Origin: an uncultured Clostridia bacterium | GTDB lineage: Bacteria > Bacillota > Clostridia > TANB77 > CAG-508 | Length of the DNA stretch: 5,354 nt | NCBI GenBank assembly: GCA_947625565.1 | Contig: CANQOU010000089.1 | Coordinates: 1 to 5,354 of the forward strand | Reading direction: 5' to 3' | Part shown: positions 1 to 5,354 of the stretch, piece after piece | Position numbering within the stretch: position 1 is the first letter of the stretch | Layout: every line of letters begins with the position of its first letter | Program-made: the position numbers and the translations under genes | The notes under the pieces: generated by a model | Told to the model about the DNA's origin: nothing | Database searches by the model: none | The model's input: the letters and a program-made list of their open reading frames with translations, nothing else

Positions 1-67
1 ATGCCGAACGGCACGTACGGTGGTGTGAGAGGGAATAAATAAAATAATTATTTGTTCTCTACTCGAT
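1..67 (+). mobile_element. 3' end of a group II intron (domain V part and domain VI)
   Basis: The sequence shows the distal part of domain V: a small hairpin TGCC-GAAC-GGCA at 2-13, then CGTACGGTGGTG, the usual 3' strand of the domain V helix. Its 5' strand lies left of the window. Domain VI follows at 27-64. GAG (27-29) pairs with CTC (62-64), A61 is bulged, and 30-42 pairs with 48-60 in 13 pairs, two of them G-T wobbles, around a five-base loop. A61 is therefore the likely lariat branch point, and the intron should end in CGAT at 67, matching the common AY end of bacterial group II introns. Domain V holds the catalytic metal site of this self-splicing ribozyme. These elements normally encode a reverse transcriptase/maturase in domain IV, which would lie upstream. 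The intron class and exact boundary are inferred. Confidence 0.85.
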
Positions 68-75
68 TGTATACA

Positions 76-104
76 TAGACAAAAAAAATCAAAAATGATA
101 TAAT
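76..104 (+). promoter_or_regulatory. Sigma-A-type promoter of the four-gene operon
   Basis: A -35 box TAGACA (76-81, one mismatch to TTGACA) and a perfect -10 box TATAAT (99-104) are separated by exactly 17 bases. A TG at 96-97 gives an extended -10 (TGATATAAT). The start of transcription should fall near 110-112, leaving a leader of about 25 bases before the first gene. The promoter begins eight bases after the predicted intron end, so it lies in the 3' exon and does not depend on the intron. Confidence 0.8.
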
Positions 105-122
105 AGAACTGATAAATAAAAA

Positions 123-130
123 AAGGAAAG
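123..130 (+). promoter_or_regulatory. Ribosome binding site that favours ATG 137 over ATG 131
   Basis: AAGGAAAG ends directly against an ATG at 131, leaving no spacer, but lies six bases before the in-frame ATG at 137. The second ATG is therefore the more likely start, removing Met-His from the longer reading. Confidence 0.65.
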
Positions 131-136
131 ATGCAT

Positions 137-1312
137 ATGAAAAATATATTGGTAAAGGCTATTGTAGATTTTATTATAACAATTGCATCAATGTTAATGC
201 TAATTATATTAACAATCTTAGGAATATTAGTATATCAAGAGATTACTCATGGAAATGGAGTTGAAAAAGTTGAAAATTTAGTATCCACATATCAAACTCT
301 ATTTAGTGATGTTGAAGATACAAGCAAAAAGACTACACCAGATATTATAGAATCGAATACAACTACAGCTGAAAGTGGAAATATGTTTAGCCAAATGCCA
401 AGTACACCAGCAACAATGCAACAATCATCAATAACAACTGAAAACTTATTGGATAAATATTTTTATGGACAATTAGACAACTATTCAAAAGTCATATATC
501 AAGCATTATATGAAAATAAAGAACAAATGAAAACAGGGACAAAGCAAATAAATTTAGGAACAACATTTTCAGAATTATTATCAGCAGAAGACGGAGAAAA
601 AAAATTAGGAGAATACTACCAATCAGCAGTTGAAACATACTTATATGATAATCCAGATGTATTTTATATAGCGGCAAATAAGTTATATTTAAATATAGAG
701 ACAACAACAAGACTTGGACAGAAAAGTTATAGAGTATTTATAAATAGTGGTAAAAGTCCAAACTATTTTACAGATGAATATAGCTCTGAGCAAGATGTTG
801 AACAAGCAATTCAAGAAGTAGAGGCTGTAAAAAATCAAATATTATTAAATAAAACAGGAAATAAATATTCCGATATTAAAATGATACATGACTATTTGAT
901 AAATAATTTAGAATATGACACAACAATTTCAAAACCTAATATTTATAATATATATGGTGCATTAGTAAATAAGCAATGTGTATGTGAAGGCTATGCAGAA
1001 GCATTTAAATACCTTTTAGACCAAATAGGAATTCAAAATGTACTAATTATGGGACAAGGAACAAACTCAAAAGGAAACATTGAAAGCCATGCATGGAATT
1101 ATGTACAAATTGATTCAAAATGGTATGCAGTTGATGTCACTTGGGATGACCCAGTTGTTGTAGGAAATGGATATGTTTCAAACAGTATGAAATATCAATA
1201 CTTTTTAAAGGGAGAATTTGATATTAGTAAAGACCACACACCTAGCACACGTTTTACAGAAAATGGTAGGGAATATACCTATCCAATACTTAGTGCAAAT
1301 AATTATGAATAA
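137..1312 (+). CDS. Membrane-anchored transglutaminase-like domain protein
   Basis: This protein has 391 residues from ATG 137, or 393 from ATG 131. Residues 8-33 form one strongly hydrophobic segment after two lysines. That fits an uncleaved signal anchor with the rest outside the cell. Residues about 50-105 are Ser/Thr/Gln-rich and probably a flexible linker. The C-terminal half is a transglutaminase-like (papain-fold) domain with the full Cys-His-Asp triad: C283 in VCEGYAEAF, H318 in SHAWNYV and D333 in VDVTWDDP. Family members act as cysteine proteases, cross-linking enzymes or peptidoglycan/protein hydrolases, and the substrate here cannot be read from the sequence. It is the first gene of the operon, and no terminator is seen in the 35 bases before the next gene. 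The domain call is firm; a cell-surface role is inferred from the anchor. Confidence 0.85.
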   Translation: MKNILVKAIVDFIITIASMLMLIILTILGILVYQEITHGNGVEKVENLVSTYQTLFSDVEDTSKKTTPDIIESNTTTAESGNMFSQMPSTPATMQQSSITTENLLDKYFYGQLDNYSKVIYQALYENKEQMKTGTKQINLGTTFSELLSAEDGEKKLGEYYQSAVETYLYDNPDVFYIAANKLYLNIETTTRLGQKSYRVFINSGKSPNYFTDEYSSEQDVEQAIQEVEAVKNQILLNKTGNKYSDIKMIHDYLINNLEYDTTISKPNIYNIYGALVNKQCVCEGYAEAFKYLLDQIGIQNVLIMGQGTNSKGNIESHAWNYVQIDSKWYAVDVTWDDPVVVGNGYVSNSMKYQYFLKGEFDISKDHTPSTRFTENGREYTYPILSANNYE

Positions 1313-1329
1313 AAAGTTATACATTTTAG

Positions 1330-1336
1330 AAAGGAA
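1330..1336 (+). promoter_or_regulatory. Ribosome binding site for the P-loop/Asp23-like gene
   Basis: AAAGGAA lies 11 bases before ATG 1348. The spacing is slightly long but workable. No comparable site precedes the internal ATG at 1439, so this site supports 1348 as the true start and hence a frameshift shortly after it. Confidence 0.5.
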
Positions 1337-1347
1337 CACAAATAAAG

Positions 1348-2215
1348 ATGGAATTTATTAAAAGAAATATTCGGACATAAAATAGAAGTATATGCTTTTG
1401 TAGGACCATCAGGAACTGGAAAAAGTTATAGAGCTCAAATGGTAGCAGGAGAAAAAGATATAGATTACATCATAGATGATGGCTTACTCATAAAAGATAA
1501 TGAAGTAATAGCAGGAGAATCAGCGAAAAAGGCACCAACTAAAATTGAAACAGTAAAACATGCTCTATTTTATAAAGAAGAGGAAAAACAAGAAATTATA
1601 AAAGCATTAAAGCAATACAAACCAGAAAAAATATTGATTTTAGGAACTTCAGATGGTATGGTAAAAAAAATTGCTTCAAATTTAGGCTTGCCAGAAATTC
1701 AAGAGATAATATATATTGACCAAGTAGCAACAAAACAAGAAATGGAAACAGCAAGAAGAATTAGAGTAACAGAAGGTAAACATGTTATCCCTGTTCCTAC
1801 ATTTGAAATCAAAAAAGACTTTTCAGGATATTTGTTAGACCCTTTACAAATTTTTAAAAGTAAAGGAAAAGGTGAAAAACCATATATATCTGAGAAATCA
1901 ATAATTAGACCAACATTCAGTTATATGGGTAATTTCACTATATCAGATACAGTATTTAGACAAATATTGGAATATTTAGCAAATAGAACAGAAGGAATAC
2001 ATAGAATTCAAAAAGTAAGAGTATCTAATTTTGGAGAAGGCGCTAGTTTATATATGGAAGTAACAGTTACATATGGTACAAATGTAATTAAGGAGATTAA
2101 AGAATTTAAAGAAAAAGCAACAAAAGAAATCGAAAATTTAACTTCAATGAATATTGCAGATTTAGAGATTATTGTAAAAAATATTTATGTACCACAAAAT
2201 GAGGAAAATACATAG
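1348..2215 (+). CDS. P-loop NTPase with C-terminal Asp23/Gls24-like domain (apparent frameshift near 1354-1356)
   Basis: ATG 1348 has a ribosome binding site but hits a stop after ten codons. The conserved frame is open from 1346 with no ATG, GTG or TTG before 1439. Dropping one T from 1354-1356 joins them and gives 288 residues starting MELLKEIFGHKIEVYAFV. Without this correction only 258 residues from ATG 1439 would be made, losing the nucleotide-binding loop. In corrected numbering, a Walker A motif GPSGTGKS spans 19-26 right after a hydrophobic beta strand. IIDDGLLI (41-48) and KILILGTSD (94-102) look like further strands of the nucleotide-binding fold. Residues about 181-288 resemble the Asp23/Gls24 envelope-stress family: a TISD start, a helix, then VRVSNF, VTVTYGTN and a final IIVKNIYV strand. 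The function is unknown. The place upstream of cmk suggests a housekeeping or envelope role. The Asp23 match is by pattern only. Confidence 0.7.
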
Positions 2216-2230
2216 AAAGAGGGAATAAAA

Positions 2231-2912
2231 ATGTCATTTATCGTTGCAATTGATGGACCTGCCCGGAAGTGGGAAAGGAACTATTACAAAACAAGTAGGA
2301 GAAAAATTAGGATTAATTAATATTGATACAGGCGCAACATTTAGAGCTGTTACATTAGCTATGTTAAAACAAAATATAAAAGCAACAGAAACAGAAAAGA
2401 TAGAAGAATTGTTAGAAAACATATCTATAGAGTTAAGAAAAGAAGAAAATGAACAGAAAGTATTTTTAAATGGGGAAGATGTGTCTTTACAAATTAGAGA
2501 AAAACCAGTAAATGATTTTGTATCAAAGGTTTCTACATTAAAAATAGTAAGAGACAAACTATTAAAATTGCAAAGAAAAATAGCAGAAGGAAAAAATGTA
2601 ATAATGGAAGGTAGAGACATTGGAACAACAGTATTTCCAAATGCAAATGTAAAAATATATTTAGATGCAACGCCAGAAGAAAGAGCAAGAAGAAGAGTTT
2701 TGCAAAATAATGAAAAAGGAATAAAAACAACATATGAGGAAGTTTTGGAGAATGTAAAAACTAGAGATAAAATAGATTCAAGTAGAGAAATAGCACCACT
2801 AAAAAAAGCAGAAGATGCAATATATATTGATAGCACAAATATGTCAATTTTAGAAGTAGTAGAAAAAATATGTAAAATTATAGAAGAACATAGGAAAGAG
2901 GAAAAAGATTGA
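2231..2912 (+). CDS. cmk: Cytidylate kinase (apparent frameshift at 2262-2264)
   Basis: Cytidylate kinase phosphorylates CMP and dCMP with ATP in the cytoplasm, feeding CTP/dCTP pools and recycling CMP from phospholipid synthesis. ATG 2231 has a good site (GAGGG, 2219-2223) and begins MSFIVAIDGPA, then loses frame. Removing one C from 2262-2264 restores GPAGSGKGT at 9-17 and gives 226 residues, normal for the family. As written, only a TTG at 2244 opens the downstream frame, yielding 222 residues without the first beta strand. In corrected numbering the other hallmarks are IDTGATFRA (31-39, CMP-binding region), EGRDIGTTVFP (126-136) and RDKIDSSREIAPL (178-190). R178 and R185 match the two arginines of the lid and CMP site. 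F37 stands where many homologues have Tyr. It is followed by plsC with a 4-base overlap. Confidence 0.9.
2898..2911 (+). promoter_or_regulatory. Ribosome binding site and overlapping TTG start of plsC
   Basis: GAGGA (2898-2902) lies six bases before TTG 2909-2911. The start codon shares its last two bases with the cmk stop TGA (2910-2912), in the sequence TTGA. This fits translational coupling of plsC to cmk. No ATG fits: the first in-frame Met is well inside the protein. Confidence 0.7.
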
Positions 2913-3571
2913 AAAAAGTAAAAAACAGTTCTAAAAAATTTGATAAACCAGGAGATTCATGGTTTGCAAAACTACAAAGAAGAATAGTTTGGGGAGCTTT
3001 AAGAGGATTATATAAAGTAGTATATCGCATTAAAGTGGAAGGAGAAGAAAATATTCCTAAAGAAGGAGCCTTCATTATTTGTGGAAATCATATTGACTTT
3101 ATAAAAGTTCCTGTTATTGTTCTATTTGCTCAAAGAAAAATTAACTTTATTGCAAAAGCAGAGCTTTTTAAAAATCCATTTCTAAAAAGGCTAGGAGAAT
3201 TATTTGATGTAATACCTGTAAAAAGAGGAAAACAAGATGTGGATTCCATGAAAAAATCATTAAAAGTTTTAGCAAACAATGAAGGTTTAGGCCTATTTCC
3301 AGAAGGAACAACAAGAGGATTAGAAAAAGGTGTTAAAGTAAAAAATGGAGCAGCATTTATGGCACTAAGAACAGGAACAGTTATTGTACCAGTTGGAGTT
3401 GAAGTAACTAAAAGACCATTTCCAAAAATCATTGTAAGATATGGAAAAGTATTAGACTATTCTAAGTATCAATCAAAAAATCCTGAAAAGGAAATATTAG
3501 AAAAAGTAACTGAAGAAATGATGGTTACTATAAAAGACTTAGCAAATTTTGACAAAAGTCATAAAAAGTAG
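2909..3571 (+). CDS. plsC: 1-acyl-sn-glycerol-3-phosphate acyltransferase (PlsC family) with altered HX4D motif
   Basis: PlsC-family enzymes add the second acyl chain to lysophosphatidic acid at the membrane, making phosphatidic acid. This 220-residue protein begins with a basic segment, and hydrophobic stretches flank the catalytic block. Family blocks can be read in order: NHIDFIK (60-66, block I), DVIPVKRG (100-107, block II with R106), LFPEGTTRG (129-137, block III) and VIVPVGV (158-164, block IV). Block I normally reads NHX4D. Here H61 is present, but position 66 is Lys and the nearest Asp is D63, two residues after the His. The other blocks are canonical, so the fold is secure, but catalytic activity is less so. 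It starts at TTG inside the cmk stop, as often seen for cmk-plsC pairs in Clostridia. The end of the gene overlaps the next promoter. Confidence 0.85.
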   Translation: MKKVKNSSKKFDKPGDSWFAKLQRRIVWGALRGLYKVVYRIKVEGEENIPKEGAFIICGNHIDFIKVPVIVLFAQRKINFIAKAELFKNPFLKRLGELFDVIPVKRGKQDVDSMKKSLKVLANNEGLGLFPEGTTRGLEKGVKVKNGAAFMALRTGTVIVPVGVEVTKRPFPKIIVRYGKVLDYSKYQSKNPEKEILEKVTEEMMVTIKDLANFDKSHKK

Positions 3572-3577
3572 TATAAT
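3549..3577 (+). promoter_or_regulatory. Perfect-consensus sigma-A promoter for typA
   Basis: TTGACA (3549-3554) and TATAAT (3572-3577) are both exact and spaced by 17 bases. The -35 box lies inside the last codons of plsC, and the -10 box starts right after its TAG stop. Transcription should begin near 3583-3585, giving typA a leader of about 90 bases that opens with a hairpin. Confidence 0.8.
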
Positions 3578-3589
3578 AGAAATGTTGTA

Positions 3590-3638
3590 AAAATATAATT
3601 TTGGCAATGCTAAAGCATTTAGCCAAAATTTATATTTT
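3590..3638 (+). terminator. Long AT-rich hairpin: operon terminator or typA leader hairpin
   Basis: The left arm 3590-3605 pairs with 3622-3638 (AATTTTGGC with GCCAAAATT, extended by AAAATAT with ATATTTT, one bulged T). An inner stem AATGC (3606-3610)/GCATT (3615-3619) caps it with a TAAA loop and a two-base TA bulge. That is about 20 pairs. The right arm ends in TATATTTT, a weak U-tract, and the left arm has matching A's, so it could stop transcripts in either direction. Because a strong promoter lies just upstream, the same structure would also form at the extreme 5' end of the typA transcript. Whether it terminates plsC read-through, stabilises the leader or attenuates typA is not decidable from sequence. 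Confidence 0.6.
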
Positions 3639-3674
3639 GTATGAGAGTTTTAAACATAGATAGGAGATAGAAAA

Positions 3675-5354
3675 ATGAACAATCAAAATATTAGAAATAT
3701 CGCAATCATTGCACACGTTGACCATGGAAAAACAACATTAGTAGATGCAATGTTAAAACAAAGCCATGTATTTAGAGATAATGAACAAGTACAAGAAAGA
3801 GTAATGGATTCAAATGATTTGGAAAAAGAAAGAGGAATTACAATTCTTTCTAAAAATACATCTGTTATGTATAAAGATATAAAAATAAATATTGTAGATA
3901 CACCAGGACACGCAGACTTTGGAGGGGAAGTAGAAAGGGTATTAAAAACTGTAGATGGTGTTTTGCTATTAGTTGATGCATTTGAAGGTGCTATGCCACA
4001 AACAAGAGAGGTTTTAAAAAAATCTTTAGCATTAGGGCTAAAACCTATAGTAGTTATCAATAAAATAGATAGACCTGGAGCTAGACCAGAAAAAGTAGTT
4101 GATGAAGTAATAGAATTATTTATTGAATTAGATGCAACAGATGAACAATTAGACTTCCCAGTAGTATATGCATCAGCTAAATCAGGAATTGCAAAAATGA
4201 ATTTGGAAGATGAGGACAAAGACTTGACATGTCTATTTGAAACAATAATCTCAACTATACAAGCTCCAAACTGTGATATTGAAGGACCAGCTCAAATGCT
4301 AGTTTCAAATATTGAATATGACGATTATGTAGGAAGAATAGCAGTAGGAAGAATTGAAAGAGGAAAAATCAAATTAAATATGCCAGTTGCAATTTGTGGA
4401 AAAGAAGACAAAATATTACAAGGAAGAATTGCAAAACTATACACCCATATTGGATTAAAAAGAGAAGAAGTAGAAGAAGCATCTGCTGGTGACATTGTTG
4501 CATTAGCAGGAATTGCAAATATCAATATAGGTGATACAATTTGTGACTTAAACCATCCAGAAAAAATACCATTTGTTGATATTGATGAACCAACAGTATC
4601 AATGACATTTAGTGTTAACAATGGACCATTTGCAGGAAAAGAAGGACAATTTATTACTTCAAGACATATTAGAGATAGGCTATTCAAAGAACTAGAAAGA
4701 AATGTTAGTTTACGTGTAAAAGAAACAGAAAGTCCAGATTCTTTTGAGGTATCAGGTAGAGGAGAATTACATTTATCTATCTTAATTGAAACTATGAGAA
4801 GAGAAGGCTTTGAACTATTAGTATCAAGACCAAAAGTTATTATTAAAGAAATAAATGGGGAAAAATGTGAACCAATAGAAAGATTAGTTGTTAATGTTCC
4901 AGATGATTGTGTAGGAAATGTAATTGAAAAACTAGGTAGAAGAAAAGCAGAGATGGTAAATATGGAACCAGCTGAATTAGGACATACTAAAATCGAATTC
5001 AAAATACCAGCAAGAGGACTAATTGGATATAGAACAGAATTCTTAACAGATACAAAAGGCGAAGGAGTAATGAACCATATATTTGATTGTTATGAACCAT
5101 ATAAAGGTGATATAGTTGCAAGAGTAAGAGGAACAATTGTAGCATTTGAAGCAGGAAAATCTATTACATATGGATTATATAATGCTCAAGATAAAGGAGA
5201 ACTATTTATTGGTCCAGGTGTTGATGTATATGAAGGAATGATTGTTGGATTAAATTCAAGAGGAGAAGACTTAGCAATAAATGTATGTAAAGAAAAACAT
5301 TTAACAAATACAAGAGCATCAGGCTCTGATGACGCACTTCGTTTAGTACCACCA
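3675..5354 (+). CDS. typA: Ribosome-associated translational GTPase TypA/BipA (3' end beyond the window)
   Basis: TypA/BipA is a ribosome-binding GTPase of the EF-G/LepA superfamily, linked to ribosome assembly and growth at low temperature or under stress. The reading frame is open from ATG 3675 to the window edge without a break: 560 codons of an expected 605-615, so about 50 C-terminal residues are missing. The start has AGGAG at 3662-3666, eight bases ahead. GTPase motifs are complete: AHVDHGKTT (13-21, G1), ERGITIL (52-58, G2), DTPGH (75-79, G3), NKID (129-132, G4) and SAK (167-169, G5). Then come a beta-barrel domain II (about 200-300), EF-G-like domains III and V including SGRGELHLSILIE, and the start of the TypA-specific C-terminal domain, marked by ARGLIGYRTEFLT and GEGVMNHIF. 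It is separated from the upstream operon by its own promoter and a hairpin. Confidence 0.97.
   Translation, partial: MNNQNIRNIAIIAHVDHGKTTLVDAMLKQSHVFRDNEQVQERVMDSNDLEKERGITILSKNTSVMYKDIKINIVDTPGHADFGGEVERVLKTVDGVLLLVDAFEGAMPQTREVLKKSLALGLKPIVVINKIDRPGARPEKVVDEVIELFIELDATDEQLDFPVVYASAKSGIAKMNLEDEDKDLTCLFETIISTIQAPNCDIEGPAQMLVSNIEYDDYVGRIAVGRIERGKIKLNMPVAICGKEDKILQGRIAKLYTHIGLKREEVEEASAGDIVALAGIANINIGDTICDLNHPEKIPFVDIDEPTVSMTFSVNNGPFAGKEGQFITSRHIRDRLFKELERNVSLRVKETESPDSFEVSGRGELHLSILIETMRREGFELLVSRPKVIIKEINGEKCEPIERLVVNVPDDCVGNVIEKLGRRKAEMVNMEPAELGHTKIEFKIPARGLIGYRTEFLTDTKGEGVMNHIFDCYEPYKGDIVARVRGTIVAFEAGKSITYGLYNAQDKGELFIGPGVDVYEGMIVGLNSRGEDLAINVCKEKHLTNTRASGSDDALRLVPP

Noticed and set aside
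131..136. ATG 131 as the start of the transglutaminase-like gene
   Set aside because: The ribosome binding site directly abuts it with no spacer, whereas ATG 137 has a six-base spacer in the same frame.
300..450. Thr/Ser-rich stretch in the first gene as a possible DNA repeat
   Set aside because: The codons are varied and no repeat unit recurs. It reads as a flexible linker in the protein.
1439..1441. ATG 1439 as the genuine start of the Asp23-like protein
   Set aside because: There is no convincing ribosome binding site before it, and the same frame upstream encodes a clear strand plus Walker A motif that would be lost.
2244..2246. TTG 2244 as the genuine start of cmk
   Set aside because: It would delete the first beta strand and break GPAGSGKG. 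ATG 2231 has the correct ribosome binding site and gives the conserved MSFIVAIDGPA start in the other frame.
1350..2270. Programmed +1 frameshifting in the two P-loop genes
   Set aside because: Neither site offers good re-pairing for the P-site tRNA, and I see no stop-codon or Shine-Dalgarno stimulator like those of known programmed sites. The rare CGG codon in cmk is suggestive but not enough.
2234..2836. Minus-strand reading frame opposite cmk
   Set aside because: Its translation is a Ser/Phe-rich antisense of the well-supported cmk frame, with no family motifs.
4325..5002. Long minus-strand reading frames opposite typA, including 3683-4219
   Set aside because: They are shadows of the typA frame, with Ser/Leu/Ile-rich low-complexity translations, no recognisable domain and no matching promoters or binding sites.

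Overview
The window is AT-rich (roughly 30% GC by eye), and its codons are strongly A/T-biased, with AGA used for nearly all arginines. It has strong AGGAG-type ribosome binding sites, sigma-A-like promoters and a Firmicutes-style gene set. It looks like chromosomal DNA of a low-GC Firmicute, most likely an anaerobic or gut-type clostridial lineage. I cannot name a species. All genes are on the + strand.

Bases 1-67 are the 3' end of a group II intron: part of domain V, then a domain VI helix with the expected bulged branch-point adenosine. The rest of the intron, including any reverse transcriptase, lies outside the window. Just downstream, a near-consensus extended -10 promoter (76-104) starts a compact operon of four genes. 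These are (1) a membrane-anchored transglutaminase-like protein (137-1312); (2) a protein with an N-terminal P-loop and a C-terminal Asp23/Gls24-like domain (1348-2215); (3) cytidylate kinase, cmk (2231-2912); and (4) a PlsC-type lysophosphatidate acyltransferase (2909-3571). The cmk and plsC genes overlap by 4 bases. The cmk-plsC pair is a common clostridial arrangement linking CMP/dCMP recycling and phosphatidic acid synthesis. The first two genes may act at the envelope, but their roles are unknown.

Genes 2 and 3 each carry an apparent one-base insertion in a short homopolymer near the 5' end (TTT at 1354-1356, CCC at 2262-2264). Each insertion separates the natural start codon from, or falls within, the Walker A motif. 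In both cases removing one base restores a full-length protein of normal design. A sequence or assembly error, or recent mutation, is the simplest reading.

A perfect-consensus promoter (TTGACA, 17 bp, TATAAT; 3549-3577) overlaps the end of plsC. It is followed almost at once by a long AT-rich hairpin (3590-3638), and then by typA/bipA, a ribosome-associated translational GTPase. typA starts at 3675 and runs off the right edge after 560 codons.

No CRISPR array, tRNA, rRNA, complete mobile element or clear defence system is visible. The least ordinary points are the P-loop/Asp23-like fusion, the missing Asp of the HX4D motif in PlsC, the promoter-proximal hairpin before typA, the two matching frameshifts and the intron end.
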